From contig NZ_KB893247.1 of assembly GCF_000374065.1 (NCBI RefSeq), positions 129,496 through 193,495 on the forward strand: 64,000 bases of DNA, given 5' to 3'. Numbering within the stretch: the first letter of the stretch is position 1; each line of letters starts with the position of its first letter. The translations under genes and the position numbers were made by a program. This document shows positions 51,601-60,779 of this stretch, piece after piece. Under the pieces are notes generated by a model. That model saw only the letters and a program-made list of their open reading frames with translations. It ran no database searches and was not told where the DNA came from. This DNA is from Spirosoma luteum DSM 19990. GTDB taxonomy: Bacteria; Bacteroidota; Bacteroidia; Cytophagales; Spirosomataceae.

Positions 51601-53196
51601 TTATTTGAACGTATAGGCCACCGGAGCCTGCGTGAGCAGGGGGTTGATGGCCGTTTCGGTGGATGGATACGGGAACAGAAATTTGCTGGGGCCGGGCGTG
51701 AACATCTCGCTATAAATCACCGTCCGGTCGGGGCCGAAGGTGCCGCGCTCCTGAGCCGCAATAATAGCCGTGGCTTTGGGGTGCGCTGTAGCGTTAAACC
51801 CATCAATCCGCCCCAAATCGAACCAGTAGTCGCCTTCGATGGCAAACTCCAGCCGACGCTCCCGCAGAATATCAGCCTGCGTGATGCTCGTTTTGGGGGA
51901 TAGTCCGGCGCGGGTCCGAACCTGGTTGAACGGGGTCAGGGCGGCCGGGTCGCTGGTGCTGGCGGCTCCGGCCAAAACCGCTTCGGCTTCGATCAGCAGC
52001 ACATCCGAGTAGCGCATGAGGTAGGTGTTGTTCCCTGCCGACTGCGCTGCGCCCAGGCCACCGTTATCGGCGCGGGTGCCTACTACGTATTTCTTGATGC
52101 CGGCTTTGGTATTCTGCGCGTTTACGTCGGCGGGAACGGTGAAGCCGCCAGCGGCTGCGTTCAGTTCGGGATAGACATCCCCGGCGTACATGATGGTTGC
52201 TTTCCGGCGTACATCACCGGGTTCTTTGGCAAACTCGTTCTGCAAATCAATCGTGGGCCCGATTACGCTGTAGCCGTCGCCGGTGCCGGTGATCTGCGAA
52301 CTGATGGCAAATGAAGCCTGGAGGGAGTTGCCGTGTCCGTAGGCACTGCCACCTATCCATTGCAGGGCTACAATCGACTCCTCGTTATTGTTATTGGCTG
52401 TTTTGAACAGATCGGTGTACGTTTTTCCCGCCACCTGCGTGCCATACAGCTTGAACTCTCCGCTATTGATTACCTTCTCGGCAGCCATGCGGGCGTTGGG
52501 ATAGTCCTGCATGTAGAGGTATACTTTCGCCAGCATAGCCGACGCCGAACCACTCGATACGTGGCCGTTGCTAATGGAATTGCCCGCCCGGATTTTTTTG
52601 GTGCAGTTGGCTTCCGCAAACTGCAAATCCATGACAATGAACTTGTACACGTCTACAACCGGATTGGTGTTAATCTTTGGCGCGTACACGTAATCGAGCG
52701 TGTTTTCGATGATGGGTACATTGCCAAACAGCCGGACCAGGTAAAAATAAGCCGTTGCCCGCATGAAGTGCGCTTCGCCGAGGGCGTTATTCACCACCGC
52801 CGGGTCTACCGATGCGGGAACTTTGGCGGGCAGGTTGTTGATAAGCGCGTTGGACTGCGCCACCACCGAAAACAGCGACCGCCAGGCGTTGGTCAGTTCG
52901 TTGTTATCCGCCGTTACCGAGAAGTTGGCAAAGTTGACCACGTCGCCGGAGTACGTCCGGGCATTGCCCCCCGATAGTTCCGTTATGGCCCAGAACGCCT
53001 TGTTGTTAAAGTTGAACCAGGGCGAGTTGTACAGCGCGTTGGTACTCGCCCGCACCTGGTCGGCGGTTTGATAGTAGCTGTCCAGCGTCAGGGCATCCTG
53101 CGGGGGGCGGTCGAAAAATGCGTCTTTGCAACCCGTAACCGACACACAGAGTGCAGTCATCAGGGCGATCAGGTAGGTGTTATGATTCGTTTTCAT
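51601..53196 (-). CDS. susD: SusD/RagB family nutrient-binding outer-membrane lipoprotein
   Basis: 531 residues with lipobox SVTGC (Cys23). SusD caps the SusC barrel and binds oligosaccharide outside. The N-terminal SusD-like domain (DRPPQDALTLDSYYQTADQ), TPR-like helices (EAHFMRATAYFYLVRLFGNVP) and the C-terminal RagB block (LRERRLEFAIEGDYWFDLGR) are all present. It lies 13 bp downstream of susC and is cotranscribed. The name follows family position; the substrate is not starch. Confidence 0.92.
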   Translation of the reverse strand: MKTNHNTYLIALMTALCVSVTGCKDAFFDRPPQDALTLDSYYQTADQVRASTNALYNSPWFNFNNKAFWAITELSGGNARTYSGDVVNFANFSVTADNNELTNAWRSLFSVVAQSNALINNLPAKVPASVDPAVVNNALGEAHFMRATAYFYLVRLFGNVPIIENTLDYVYAPKINTNPVVDVYKFIVMDLQFAEANCTKKIRAGNSISNGHVSSGSASAMLAKVYLYMQDYPNARMAAEKVINSGEFKLYGTQVAGKTYTDLFKTANNNNEESIVALQWIGGSAYGHGNSLQASFAISSQITGTGDGYSVIGPTIDLQNEFAKEPGDVRRKATIMYAGDVYPELNAAAGGFTVPADVNAQNTKAGIKKYVVGTRADNGGLGAAQSAGNNTYLMRYSDVLLIEAEAVLAGAASTSDPAALTPFNQVRTRAGLSPKTSITQADILRERRLEFAIEGDYWFDLGRIDGFNATAHPKATAIIAAQERGTFGPDRTVIYSEMFTPGPSKFLFPYPSTETAINPLLTQAPVAYTFK

Positions 53197-53209
53197 GAGT
53201 CAGTGTTGA

Positions 53210-56200
53210 TTAAAATTCGGCGTTTATTCCTACGGTAAAGGTCCTGGGCAGGGGGTAGCGACCATTCTCGACGTTCATTTGCAGGGAGTTCTGATTGAAG
53301 GCTCCCACTTCCGGGTCGTAGCCCGAATACTTCGTAAAGGTGTATAGGTTCTGTACGCTGGCATATACCTTCAGCCGGTTCAGTTTGGCTCGGTTGATCA
53401 GGGCAGCCGGGATATTGTAGCTTACATTCAGGTTCTGAATGCGAGCATACGAGCCATCTTCCACAAAGCGGTCCGAAATGAACAGGTTCGGGTTGTCGAT
53501 ACCGGCGCGGGGAGCCGGAATGTCCGTGTCTGTATTCGTCGGGGTCCAGTAGTTGGATGCCGACGCAAACTGATTGCTGTACAGGTTCGACAGGCCACCC
53601 ACCGTCCGTTTGGTGAGGTTCAGGATTTTGGACCCGTACGACCCCTGCAAGAAGATGCTCACGTCGAACGCCTTGTAGGAAAACGTGTTGGTCAGACCGA
53701 AGGTGAATTTGGGGTTGGGATTGCCAATAATGGTCCGGTCCCGTTCATCTACCACGCCATCGCCGTTCACGTCTACGTATTGCACATCGCCGAGCCAGGT
53801 GCCGGTACTGGCGTTCACCGCCCGCCCAAACTGAACCGGAGCCGCTGCCAGTTGCTCCGTCGTCTGGAACAATCCTTTCACCTGATAGCCATAAAACTGC
53901 CCGATGGGTTGCCCCACCACCGTTCGCGTAACGGGTACGTTCAAAAAGCCGGTGAATACGCTGTTGATGATTTCGGTGAAGTTCTCCGACAGTTCTTTTA
54001 CCGAGTTGCGGTACTGCGAGTAAATCAGCGTCGTGGTCCATTTGAAGTCGGGCTTCACGATGTTGCGCGAGGTAATGGTCAGGTCAATGCCTTTATTCTG
54101 CATCTGACCCAGGTTTACGTAGGGCGACGAGATACCACCCAGGTAGTTGGCATCACCCACCAGATACGCGGGTAGCGGCAACTGATACAGGAAGTTCTTC
54201 GAGATTTTGTTGTACACGTCGAGCGTGGCGTTGATGCGGTTGTTGAGCAGACCCACGTCGATACCCGCGTTGAACTGCGTATTACTCTCCCATTTCAGAT
54301 TCGGGTTAGCAATCCGGTCAATCAGGAAGCCAGTACCCAGACCCGTTTGCGAAGCCGACAGCGACGAGCCGTAGAGGTAGTTGGAAATCTGCTGATTACC
54401 AACGGATCCGTAGCCCACCCGGATTTTTACGTCTTCGATGGTCTTCTTGATCGTGGCCATGAAGGGCTCCTCCGTCAGCCGCCAGGAGGCTGCAAAAGAA
54501 GGGAAATAGCCTACCTGCTGCCCCTGCGCAAACTTCGACGAGCGGTCGGCCCGGATAGTTGCCGTCAGGCTGTACTTGTCGCGGTACGAGTAAATACCCC
54601 GTGCATACACCGACTCCAGCGACTGACTGCCTTTGTACTCACTATTGGTAGCGGTGGCGGCTTCGCCGAGATTCAGCGTTTTGATGTCGTTGCTGTAAAA
54701 ACCCGACCGGCTTCCTTCAATACCGTTCCAGTCCGACCCCTGCACTTCGTGGCCCAGCAGAGCCGTTACGTTGTGCCGGTCGTTGACGGTGTGCGTGTAG
54801 GTCAGGTAGTTTTTTACAATGTAGAATGTACCTTTCTGCCAGCGTTGGTTCAGCGTGGCCGTTGGGTTCACAAACCGGCCCCACGAATACGTCGGGCGGA
54901 AGTAGATGTTGTCCGAATAATTGAGGTCGATACCCACTTCCGAGCGCAGCGTCAGGTCGTTCGAAAACTTGATATCGTTGTAGATATTGGCGTTCAGGTT
55001 ATTACGGTTCAGGTTGTTGGTGATGCTTAACGCCTGAGCTACCGGGTTAATCACGCTCGATACCGCCGTTGGGTCGTTGGGCGGTCCGGCAAAGGAGCCG
55101 TCGGCGTTCCGTACGGCCAGGTCAGGAGCCTGCTGGAGCGATAGGTACACGATGCCCCCCACGTTGTCGTTGAGCGTTACCCGGTCTTTGGTGTTGCTGC
55201 CGGTTAGCGTCAGGCCCACTTTAAACCAGGGTTTCACCTGCGCGTCGATGTTACTACGGAAGGTGAACCGCTTGAAACCCGACCCAATCACGGTGCCATT
55301 CTGGTTCAGGTAACCACCCGACACATAGTAGTTGATGCCGTCCTTGCCACCCGACATGGATAATTGATGGTTCTGCATCACCGCCGACTGAAATACTTCC
55401 CGCTGCCAGTCGGTGCCGGGACCAAGCAGGGTAGGGTCGGCAAACTCGGCCCGGCGTGGGGTACCATAGGCATCGGCCAGGTCATTTTGCAGCCGGGCGT
55501 ATTGCTTCAGGTCCATCACGTTCAGGTACTTCGACGGCGATTGTACGCCCACGTAGCCATCGTAGGCGATGCGGGAACTCCCGGCTTTACCCCGCTTTGT
55601 GGTGATGATAATAACCCCGTTGGCGGCCCGGTTTCCGTAGATAGCCGTGGCCGAGGCATCTTTCAGCACGTCGATGCTGGCAATATCGTTGGGGTTGATA
55701 GCCGACAGCGGACTTACCGAACTCTGCCCGCTGCCATTGAAATTCTGCACCGGCGACCGGCCACTTGTGCTTTGGTTGTTGGCATCGCCCGACACGGGTA
55801 CGCCGTCAATCACGTACAGCGGCTCACTGCTACCCGTGAGCGAGGTGATACCCCGAATCCGGACCGAAGTCGAACTGCCCGGCTGCCCGGAGTTTTGGGT
55901 AATGGTCAGGCCAGCGGCTCGGCCCTGCAATAACTGGTCGACGCTGGTCTGGGGTATGTTGGCGATATCTTCGGCTTTTACACTCGACACGGCCCCGTTC
56001 AAATCCTGCCGACGCTGCGTTCCGTAACCGATTACAACCACATCATTCAGCACGTTGTCGGCCAGTTTGAGCTGAATAGTAATGGTTTCCCGGTTGCCGA
56101 TTGTGACTTCCTGCGTCGTCATGCCGATGTAGGAAATCACCAGCGTTTTAGCCGTTGCGGGTATATTGAGCGAAAACTGACCGTTGGCATCGGTCGTTGT

Positions 56201-56443
56201 TCCCAATTGTGTTCCTTTTACGGAAATCGTCGCGCCCGGCAGGGTGTTCCCTTTCTCGTCTGACACGGTCCCTTTTATCAGGGTTTTTATATCCCCTACG
56301 GGGGCAATTGAGGGTGGCGACGTTTTGTACAGGGCCAGCACCGGCTGGTCTTTTGGCGGAAGAACGCTGGTTTTGGGGCGATCCTGAGCGTGTAGAGACA
56401 GCCAACCGCTCAGGACAAAAATTCCTGGAAGGATAAATTTCAT
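53210..56443 (-). CDS. susC: SusC/RagA family TonB-dependent outer-membrane transporter
   Basis: 1077 residues. After the signal peptide, a carboxypeptidase-like N-terminal extension (about 50-125, IKGTVSDEKGNTLPGATISVKG) leads to the TonB box region LNDVVVIGYGTQRRQDLNGAVSS. The plug domain follows (LLQGRAAGLTITQNSGQPGSS, IRIRG-like VRIRGITSL, IDGVPV). The rest is a 22-strand barrel ending with an aromatic-type strand (RTFTVGINAEF). It imports oligosaccharides with energy from TonB-ExbBD. It is first in the susC-susD-SGBP unit, 92 bp downstream of the histidine kinase gene on the same strand. Confidence 0.95.
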   Translation of the reverse strand: MKFILPGIFVLSGWLSLHAQDRPKTSVLPPKDQPVLALYKTSPPSIAPVGDIKTLIKGTVSDEKGNTLPGATISVKGTQLGTTTDANGQFSLNIPATAKTLVISYIGMTTQEVTIGNRETITIQLKLADNVLNDVVVIGYGTQRRQDLNGAVSSVKAEDIANIPQTSVDQLLQGRAAGLTITQNSGQPGSSTSVRIRGITSLTGSSEPLYVIDGVPVSGDANNQSTSGRSPVQNFNGSGQSSVSPLSAINPNDIASIDVLKDASATAIYGNRAANGVIIITTKRGKAGSSRIAYDGYVGVQSPSKYLNVMDLKQYARLQNDLADAYGTPRRAEFADPTLLGPGTDWQREVFQSAVMQNHQLSMSGGKDGINYYVSGGYLNQNGTVIGSGFKRFTFRSNIDAQVKPWFKVGLTLTGSNTKDRVTLNDNVGGIVYLSLQQAPDLAVRNADGSFAGPPNDPTAVSSVINPVAQALSITNNLNRNNLNANIYNDIKFSNDLTLRSEVGIDLNYSDNIYFRPTYSWGRFVNPTATLNQRWQKGTFYIVKNYLTYTHTVNDRHNVTALLGHEVQGSDWNGIEGSRSGFYSNDIKTLNLGEAATATNSEYKGSQSLESVYARGIYSYRDKYSLTATIRADRSSKFAQGQQVGYFPSFAASWRLTEEPFMATIKKTIEDVKIRVGYGSVGNQQISNYLYGSSLSASQTGLGTGFLIDRIANPNLKWESNTQFNAGIDVGLLNNRINATLDVYNKISKNFLYQLPLPAYLVGDANYLGGISSPYVNLGQMQNKGIDLTITSRNIVKPDFKWTTTLIYSQYRNSVKELSENFTEIINSVFTGFLNVPVTRTVVGQPIGQFYGYQVKGLFQTTEQLAAAPVQFGRAVNASTGTWLGDVQYVDVNGDGVVDERDRTIIGNPNPKFTFGLTNTFSYKAFDVSIFLQGSYGSKILNLTKRTVGGLSNLYSNQFASASNYWTPTNTDTDIPAPRAGIDNPNLFISDRFVEDGSYARIQNLNVSYNIPAALINRAKLNRLKVYASVQNLYTFTKYSGYDPEVGAFNQNSLQMNVENGRYPLPRTFTVGINAEF

Positions 56444-56535
56444 CAGGCTAGAAAATTAAAAGTGAATTAAATTGATAGGTATAGTAGATAATTCAGGTTG
56501 TATCGTATTGCGTGACAGATAATTAGTCAACTAAC

Positions 56536-58314
56536 TCAGGTTTCGTCGGGGGGTGGTGTCAACAGTTTCTGCATGGGCAGCGATATCATCACCGAGGTAC
56601 CTTTGCCCGCTTCACTCTGCCATAGTACTTGCCCACCAAGAAAAGAAATTCTCGATTTGATATTGGTAATCCCATTGCCCGCCAATGGGTTGGCCTCGAA
56701 ATTAGCACCCCGGCCGTCGTCATCGACACTAATCAGGGTTGTTTCGTTACTCGCCATCAGCTGTACCGTTATCGTCCGGGCATTGGCGTGTTTGAGCGCA
56801 TTGTTGAGCAATTCCTGTACCACCCGGTAAATCATAACCGAGGCCTCGTTTCCCAGCGGAGGTACCTCGCCATAATGCTCCAGCACCAGGGTCGTCTGGT
56901 TGACCAGATTTAATTTTTGCACTAAATCTTCCAGGGCCGGGATAAGACCAAAGGTTGATAAAGCGTAGGGGCGCAGGTTGTTGGAAATGAGCCGGGTTTC
57001 GGTGCAGGCTTCGTCCAGGAACTGGTTAAGCGGTCCTTTCACATCGGGTGGAAATTGCTCCTGATGCGCTTCCACGAAGAGTTTTATCCGGGATAGCTGA
57101 ATACCCAGACCATCGTGCAGGTCGCGGGCAATACGGCTCCGTTCCCCTTCCTGCCCTTCAATCATGGCCCGCAGGGATTTGAGTTCCAGTTGTCGAATCT
57201 GCTGTTGGGCGATAACCGTTTCCTGATGGGCAATCAGCTTTTGCTGCCGACGCAGAAAGATGAGTGCCAGCACACCCAGTACGCTGATTAACAGGCCAAC
57301 AGCCAGCATAGAATTGAGGACTTGCTGCGTATGGTTTTGTTCCTCAACCAGTCGTTTCTCTACGGCCAGCGCTTTTATCTGGCTATCCAGCTCCTGCAAC
57401 CGAATACTTTTCGTTTGCTCGGAGGTATTAAATTGATTCGCATAATCGAGCGTCCGGAGGGAGGATTCGTAGGCATTCTTATAGTCTTTCAACCGGGAGT
57501 AGCTATCGGCGGTGTGCCGGGATAGCTCCCGCAGCATAGCCAGGTTGTTTTCCGACTTGGCCAGCTCGAAACTCTTCTGGTACGCATCGATTGCGGCTGC
57601 CGACTGATTTCTGAACTGATTGACAAGGCCCAGGTAAAAGTAATTCTGGGCTATCAGCCAGTTGATTTTCAGTCGCTGGGCAATCCGTAAACTCCGGTTG
57701 GCAAAGTAGGCGGCCGAGTCGGGTTTTTTGACGCGGGAATACGTGTTGGCCAGTAAATTCAGCGCGTAGGCCTGGGAGTAATCCTGGTTGTACTGCGCAC
57801 TCAGCCGCTCCGTTTCGCGAAGTTGCGTGAACAGCGACTTCGGCATTGGCTCTTTCTTCTGGGCAATATTGGCAAACCCCAGCCTGCATTCAATGACTTT
57901 TGGCATGTTGTGGGTTCGTTCAAAGAATTGCTGTGCTTTTTTCAGGTACTTTTCGGCGTAGCCCTGCATGAAAAAGTCATGCGTGTAATAATCGCCAATC
58001 ACAATATATTCGTTGTAATACCCCAGCGAATCACCCAGTAAGCTGTAGTATTTCAGTCCATTGAAGTAAGCCTCTATCGTGTGCTTATTGTACCCGTACT
58101 GCTGATGATACAGCCAGCCCAGATGATCATATGCTTTGGCAACCCGCTCAAATTCCTTGTGCTGAATCAACTGCCTGATTTCCCTTTTTACACTGTCAAT
58201 GGGAGTGGACCCTGATGCACTTACCGCGGGCTGGAAACCACCATATACTGCCAGCAGCAGGAAGGCCGCAAGCCAGTGTAGGGTTGTCCGTTTAGCGGTA
58301 AGCGATAGCGTCAT
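56536..58314 (-). CDS. TPR sensor histidine kinase (HisKA_3)
   Basis: 592 residues. After a signal peptide, about 35-320 are tetratricopeptide-like helices, predicted periplasmic (YYHQQYG-type pairs, YAKAYDHLGWLYH, YFYLGLVNQF). A single transmembrane helix at about 328-350 (MLAVGLLISVLGVLALIFL) is followed by a coiled-coil, then HisKA_3 with phospho-acceptor His400 in RIARDLHDGLGIQLSRI. The HATPase has N box QELLNNALKHA and G box DDDGRGANF, GNGITNIKSR. It should phosphorylate the response regulator encoded 30 bp upstream. Its location next to susC suggests it senses a signal for the glycan locus. Confidence 0.92.
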   Translation of the reverse strand: MTLSLTAKRTTLHWLAAFLLLAVYGGFQPAVSASGSTPIDSVKREIRQLIQHKEFERVAKAYDHLGWLYHQQYGYNKHTIEAYFNGLKYYSLLGDSLGYYNEYIVIGDYYTHDFFMQGYAEKYLKKAQQFFERTHNMPKVIECRLGFANIAQKKEPMPKSLFTQLRETERLSAQYNQDYSQAYALNLLANTYSRVKKPDSAAYFANRSLRIAQRLKINWLIAQNYFYLGLVNQFRNQSAAAIDAYQKSFELAKSENNLAMLRELSRHTADSYSRLKDYKNAYESSLRTLDYANQFNTSEQTKSIRLQELDSQIKALAVEKRLVEEQNHTQQVLNSMLAVGLLISVLGVLALIFLRRQQKLIAHQETVIAQQQIRQLELKSLRAMIEGQEGERSRIARDLHDGLGIQLSRIKLFVEAHQEQFPPDVKGPLNQFLDEACTETRLISNNLRPYALSTFGLIPALEDLVQKLNLVNQTTLVLEHYGEVPPLGNEASVMIYRVVQELLNNALKHANARTITVQLMASNETTLISVDDDGRGANFEANPLAGNGITNIKSRISFLGGQVLWQSEAGKGTSVMISLPMQKLLTPPPDET

Positions 58315-58344
58315 TCAGGTAAAGAAAATGTGTGTAGGCTTCTG

Positions 58345-58992
58345 TCAATCAATGTATTGCATTTCCATGGCGGTCTTGATTAGTAACGCCGTATTATGCA
58401 CGCCAAACTTCATGAGCAGACTGCTGCGATGAAACTCGACCGCTTTGTCGCTGACAAACAACTGGTTAGCCATCTGGTGGGTCGTCAATCCCTGCGCCAT
58501 CAGCGTCAGTACTTCCGATTCACGGGGGGTCAGGTTTGGTTTTAGCCCGGCCCCGGCCACCGATTTTCGGAACCGGGGTTCATCATTCAGTAATACGTGC
58601 GTGATGGTTTCACTGAAATACTGCTTTCCCCCTGCTACCGTCTGGATGGCCTGTAGTAACTCCATCTTGGTCGTGTTCTTCAGGAGGTAGCCCTGTGCTC
58701 CTTTCTTCACCATTCGCTTAATCAGGCTGGCGTCATCGTGCATGGTCAGGGCAATGATTTTAGTTTGTGGGTACAGGCGGGTAATCTGCTCACAAAGGCC
58801 AAGCCCGTCATCAATCATGGGAAAGGAAATATCCAGGAGTACCACATCAATGGCTACCTGCTTCAATGTTTCGATAACCGAAGACACGGAATAGCAGCGT
58901 TGGACCACCTCAATTTCCGATGCGCCGGACAACAGGGACTCGATGCCCTCCACAAATACGTTATGATCGTCCGCAATGAGCAAGCGTGTCAT
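58345..58992 (-). CDS. NarL/FixJ-type response regulator
   Basis: 215 residues. Receiver domain: acidic pocket DDH (8-10), phospho-acceptor Asp54 in DVVLLDISFP, LTMHDD, and Lys in YLLKNT. A LuxR-type helix-turn-helix is at about 148-205 (LTPRESEVLTLMAQGLTTHQM, SDKAVEFHRSSLLMKFGV). It is the cognate partner of the adjacent histidine kinase and likely activates or represses transcription, plausibly of the susC operon. The ATG at 58992 is preferred to a GTG at 59001. It is first in transcription order of the two-component pair. Confidence 0.93.
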   Translation of the reverse strand: MTRLLIADDHNVFVEGIESLLSGASEIEVVQRCYSVSSVIETLKQVAIDVVLLDISFPMIDDGLGLCEQITRLYPQTKIIALTMHDDASLIKRMVKKGAQGYLLKNTTKMELLQAIQTVAGGKQYFSETITHVLLNDEPRFRKSVAGAGLKPNLTPRESEVLTLMAQGLTTHQMANQLFVSDKAVEFHRSSLLMKFGVHNTALLIKTAMEMQYID

Positions 58993-59407
58993 GTACTTCA
59001 CTAATTAGTGTTAAAACAAAAGGTTGACGAATGACTGTGTCCTAATTTCATCCTGTGAAAAGGGGTGGTATTAGCTTAATCAATTCGCCCAATTACTCAA
59101 TAACACGAGTAATTGAACCTCTGTTTCTTTCTATACCGAATAGAACTTTCTTTGGCAAAATTAGGACTAAATGATAGTCTGATAGAATAGTGAAAACCCG
59201 ACTTTATGAAAACTAGGGGAAACCCTAGACTCTTCGAAATAACCGTAGGGTTCCGCCGTGAGAAAGCCAGGACCGGCCATACCGCTCATTGGTCGACCAG
59301 CTCCGTATACTAACTTAATGGCTTATCGACTGACCGGATTTCACCAGTGAGTTTGATGAAATACCTAAAGTGCGTAACTTCTCTATCGGTAAAATGGGGT
59401 TGGTCGT
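58993..59407. other. intergenic region between the two-component pair and PA14-OmpA gene
   Basis: 415 bp with divergent promoters expected. A minus-strand TAATTTTG (59156-59163, exact TAnnTTTG) is 164 bp before the regulator ATG. No other element is convincing. Confidence 0.4.
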
Positions 59408-60427
59408 ATGAGAACGGGATGGATAATCAGCTGGCTACTGGTACTGCTGGGTAGCCGGGTAGCAGCACAGACGGGGAAACCGACCAGTGGGTTGATCGGC
59501 GAGTATTTCAATGGGCCTAATTTTGAGCGAAAAGTGCTGACCCGAATTGATCCGGCAGTCGATTTCGACTGGAACTGGCAGTATCCCGGCCCCGGTGTGC
59601 AGCGGGAGTACTTTTCGGTACGGTGGACGGGTAAACTGTACGCGCCCAAATCGGGGAAGTACCGATTCAGTGCGCTGGCCGATGACGGCGTACGGGTCTG
59701 GGTAAACGGTAAAAAAGTAATTGACGAGTGGCGGAAACAGGACGATAGCAACTTCACGGGCGATATTGCCCTGACCGGTGGGCGGTTGTACGACCTGCGT
59801 ATCGAATACTTCAATGACTGGAAAGGAAGTGTTATTTCGGTGTTCTGGGAAATGCTTATTAACAACCGACCTTCCTATCGCAGCCTATTACCGCGTCAGG
59901 TGATTGCCGGCAAATACCTGGTTCCGAAACGGGCCAGCCGTTCTGTCGCGACACGCAAAGTGCCGGTTAAAAAACCGGTAGCTACTTTGGTAAAACCAGC
60001 CAAAACTTCCGGTGACGTGGCACCCCTTACGGCCAGAACAGCCACGCTGTCCCGCTTATCTGCGTCGCCGTTCGCCAACCTAAAAGCCGGCAATGCCTTT
60101 GTACTTCGGCACGTACTTTTTGCCCAGGGCGATTATACACTGCTGTCGGAATCGTACACTGAACTGGACGAGCTGGTGCAAGCATTGCGGGCTAATCCCT
60201 CGCTCCACATTGAGGTGGCGGGCCACACCGACAACGTGGGCGACAAGCGATTGAATCTGGCCTTGTCGGAGAATCGGGCGAAAGTGGTGGCCAGTTACTT
60301 AATTCGGCACGGCATTGCCGAGAACCGGATTACCGCCAAAGGGTATGGTGGCACAAAACCCATTGCCAGCAATGCCGATGACGCACAACGTCCCCTGAAC
60401 CGGCGCGTGGAATTGGTAGTCCGGTAA
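59408..60427 (+). CDS. PA14-domain OmpA-family protein
   Basis: 339 residues with a signal peptide (ISWLLVLLGSRVAAQ). About 25-150 is a PA14 domain (GLIGEYFNGPNFERKV, YRFSALADDGVRVWVNGKKV, DLRIEYFNDWKGSVISVFW), a fold that often binds carbohydrate. A basic, Pro/Ala/Thr-rich linker follows (about 165-220). About 228-339 is an OmpA-C domain binding peptidoglycan (HIEVAGHTDNVGDKRLNLALSENRA, RITAKGYGGTKPIASN, RPLNRRVELVV). It probably tethers a ligand-binding domain to the cell wall. It is monocistronic, converging with the next small ORF over a hairpin. Confidence 0.88.
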   Translation: MRTGWIISWLLVLLGSRVAAQTGKPTSGLIGEYFNGPNFERKVLTRIDPAVDFDWNWQYPGPGVQREYFSVRWTGKLYAPKSGKYRFSALADDGVRVWVNGKKVIDEWRKQDDSNFTGDIALTGGRLYDLRIEYFNDWKGSVISVFWEMLINNRPSYRSLLPRQVIAGKYLVPKRASRSVATRKVPVKKPVATLVKPAKTSGDVAPLTARTATLSRLSASPFANLKAGNAFVLRHVLFAQGDYTLLSESYTELDELVQALRANPSLHIEVAGHTDNVGDKRLNLALSENRAKVVASYLIRHGIAENRITAKGYGGTKPIASNADDAQRPLNRRVELVVR

Positions 60428-60445
60428 AGAAATTGTGTATGCCAA

Positions 60446-60495
60446 ACGTCCCGCATGAAAGTCAGCTTTATCTGGCTCATGTTCACGCGGGACGT
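60446..60495. terminator. convergent hairpin after the PA14-OmpA gene
   Basis: Perfect 9-bp outer stem ACGTCCCGC/GCGGGACGT (60446-60454 with 60487-60495), with further pairing inside (TGAA/TTCA, GTCAG/CTGGC). It is 18 bp after the stop. Confidence 0.6.
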
Positions 60496-60509
60496 CAGTT
60501 GTTAGGGCT

Positions 60510-60716
60510 TCATAATTTTACCTGCTGCTTCTGAGTTGAACTGACCACGTTCTGTAGGAACAGGCTACCGTACTCACCCACCGGCACGCTTACCCGCTGG
60601 AGGGCTTCCGACTGGTCGATGTGTTGCTGGTGCAGCAACTGACCCTGTAGATCAATCAGGTTCAGCTGCAACGCCTGACGCTCGACCTCCGTACTCTTCA
60701 GGTGTGTATCCGTCAT
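60510..60716 (-). CDS. orphan T9SS sorting-tail-like small ORF, probable remnant
   Basis: 68 residues. The sequence resembles the last about 60 residues of a type IX sorting domain: ERQALQLNLIDLQGQLLHQQ, then VSVPVGEYG and VVSSTQKQQVKL. Normal tails end in a short basic residue pattern after a GLFLL-type strand, here altered to GSLFLQN. There is no signal peptide and no cargo. An in-frame stop lies just upstream, so it is not a frameshifted part of the preceding protease. It lies 63 bp after the protease stop, on the same strand. Probably a pseudogene. Confidence 0.45.
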   Translation of the reverse strand: MTDTHLKSTEVERQALQLNLIDLQGQLLHQQHIDQSEALQRVSVPVGEYGSLFLQNVVSSTQKQQVKL

Positions 60717-60779
60717 GATTATTAGTCACATGGATTCGCCATTACGTTCACACTATTTTTTTTCGTGCTTATTGCTTAA

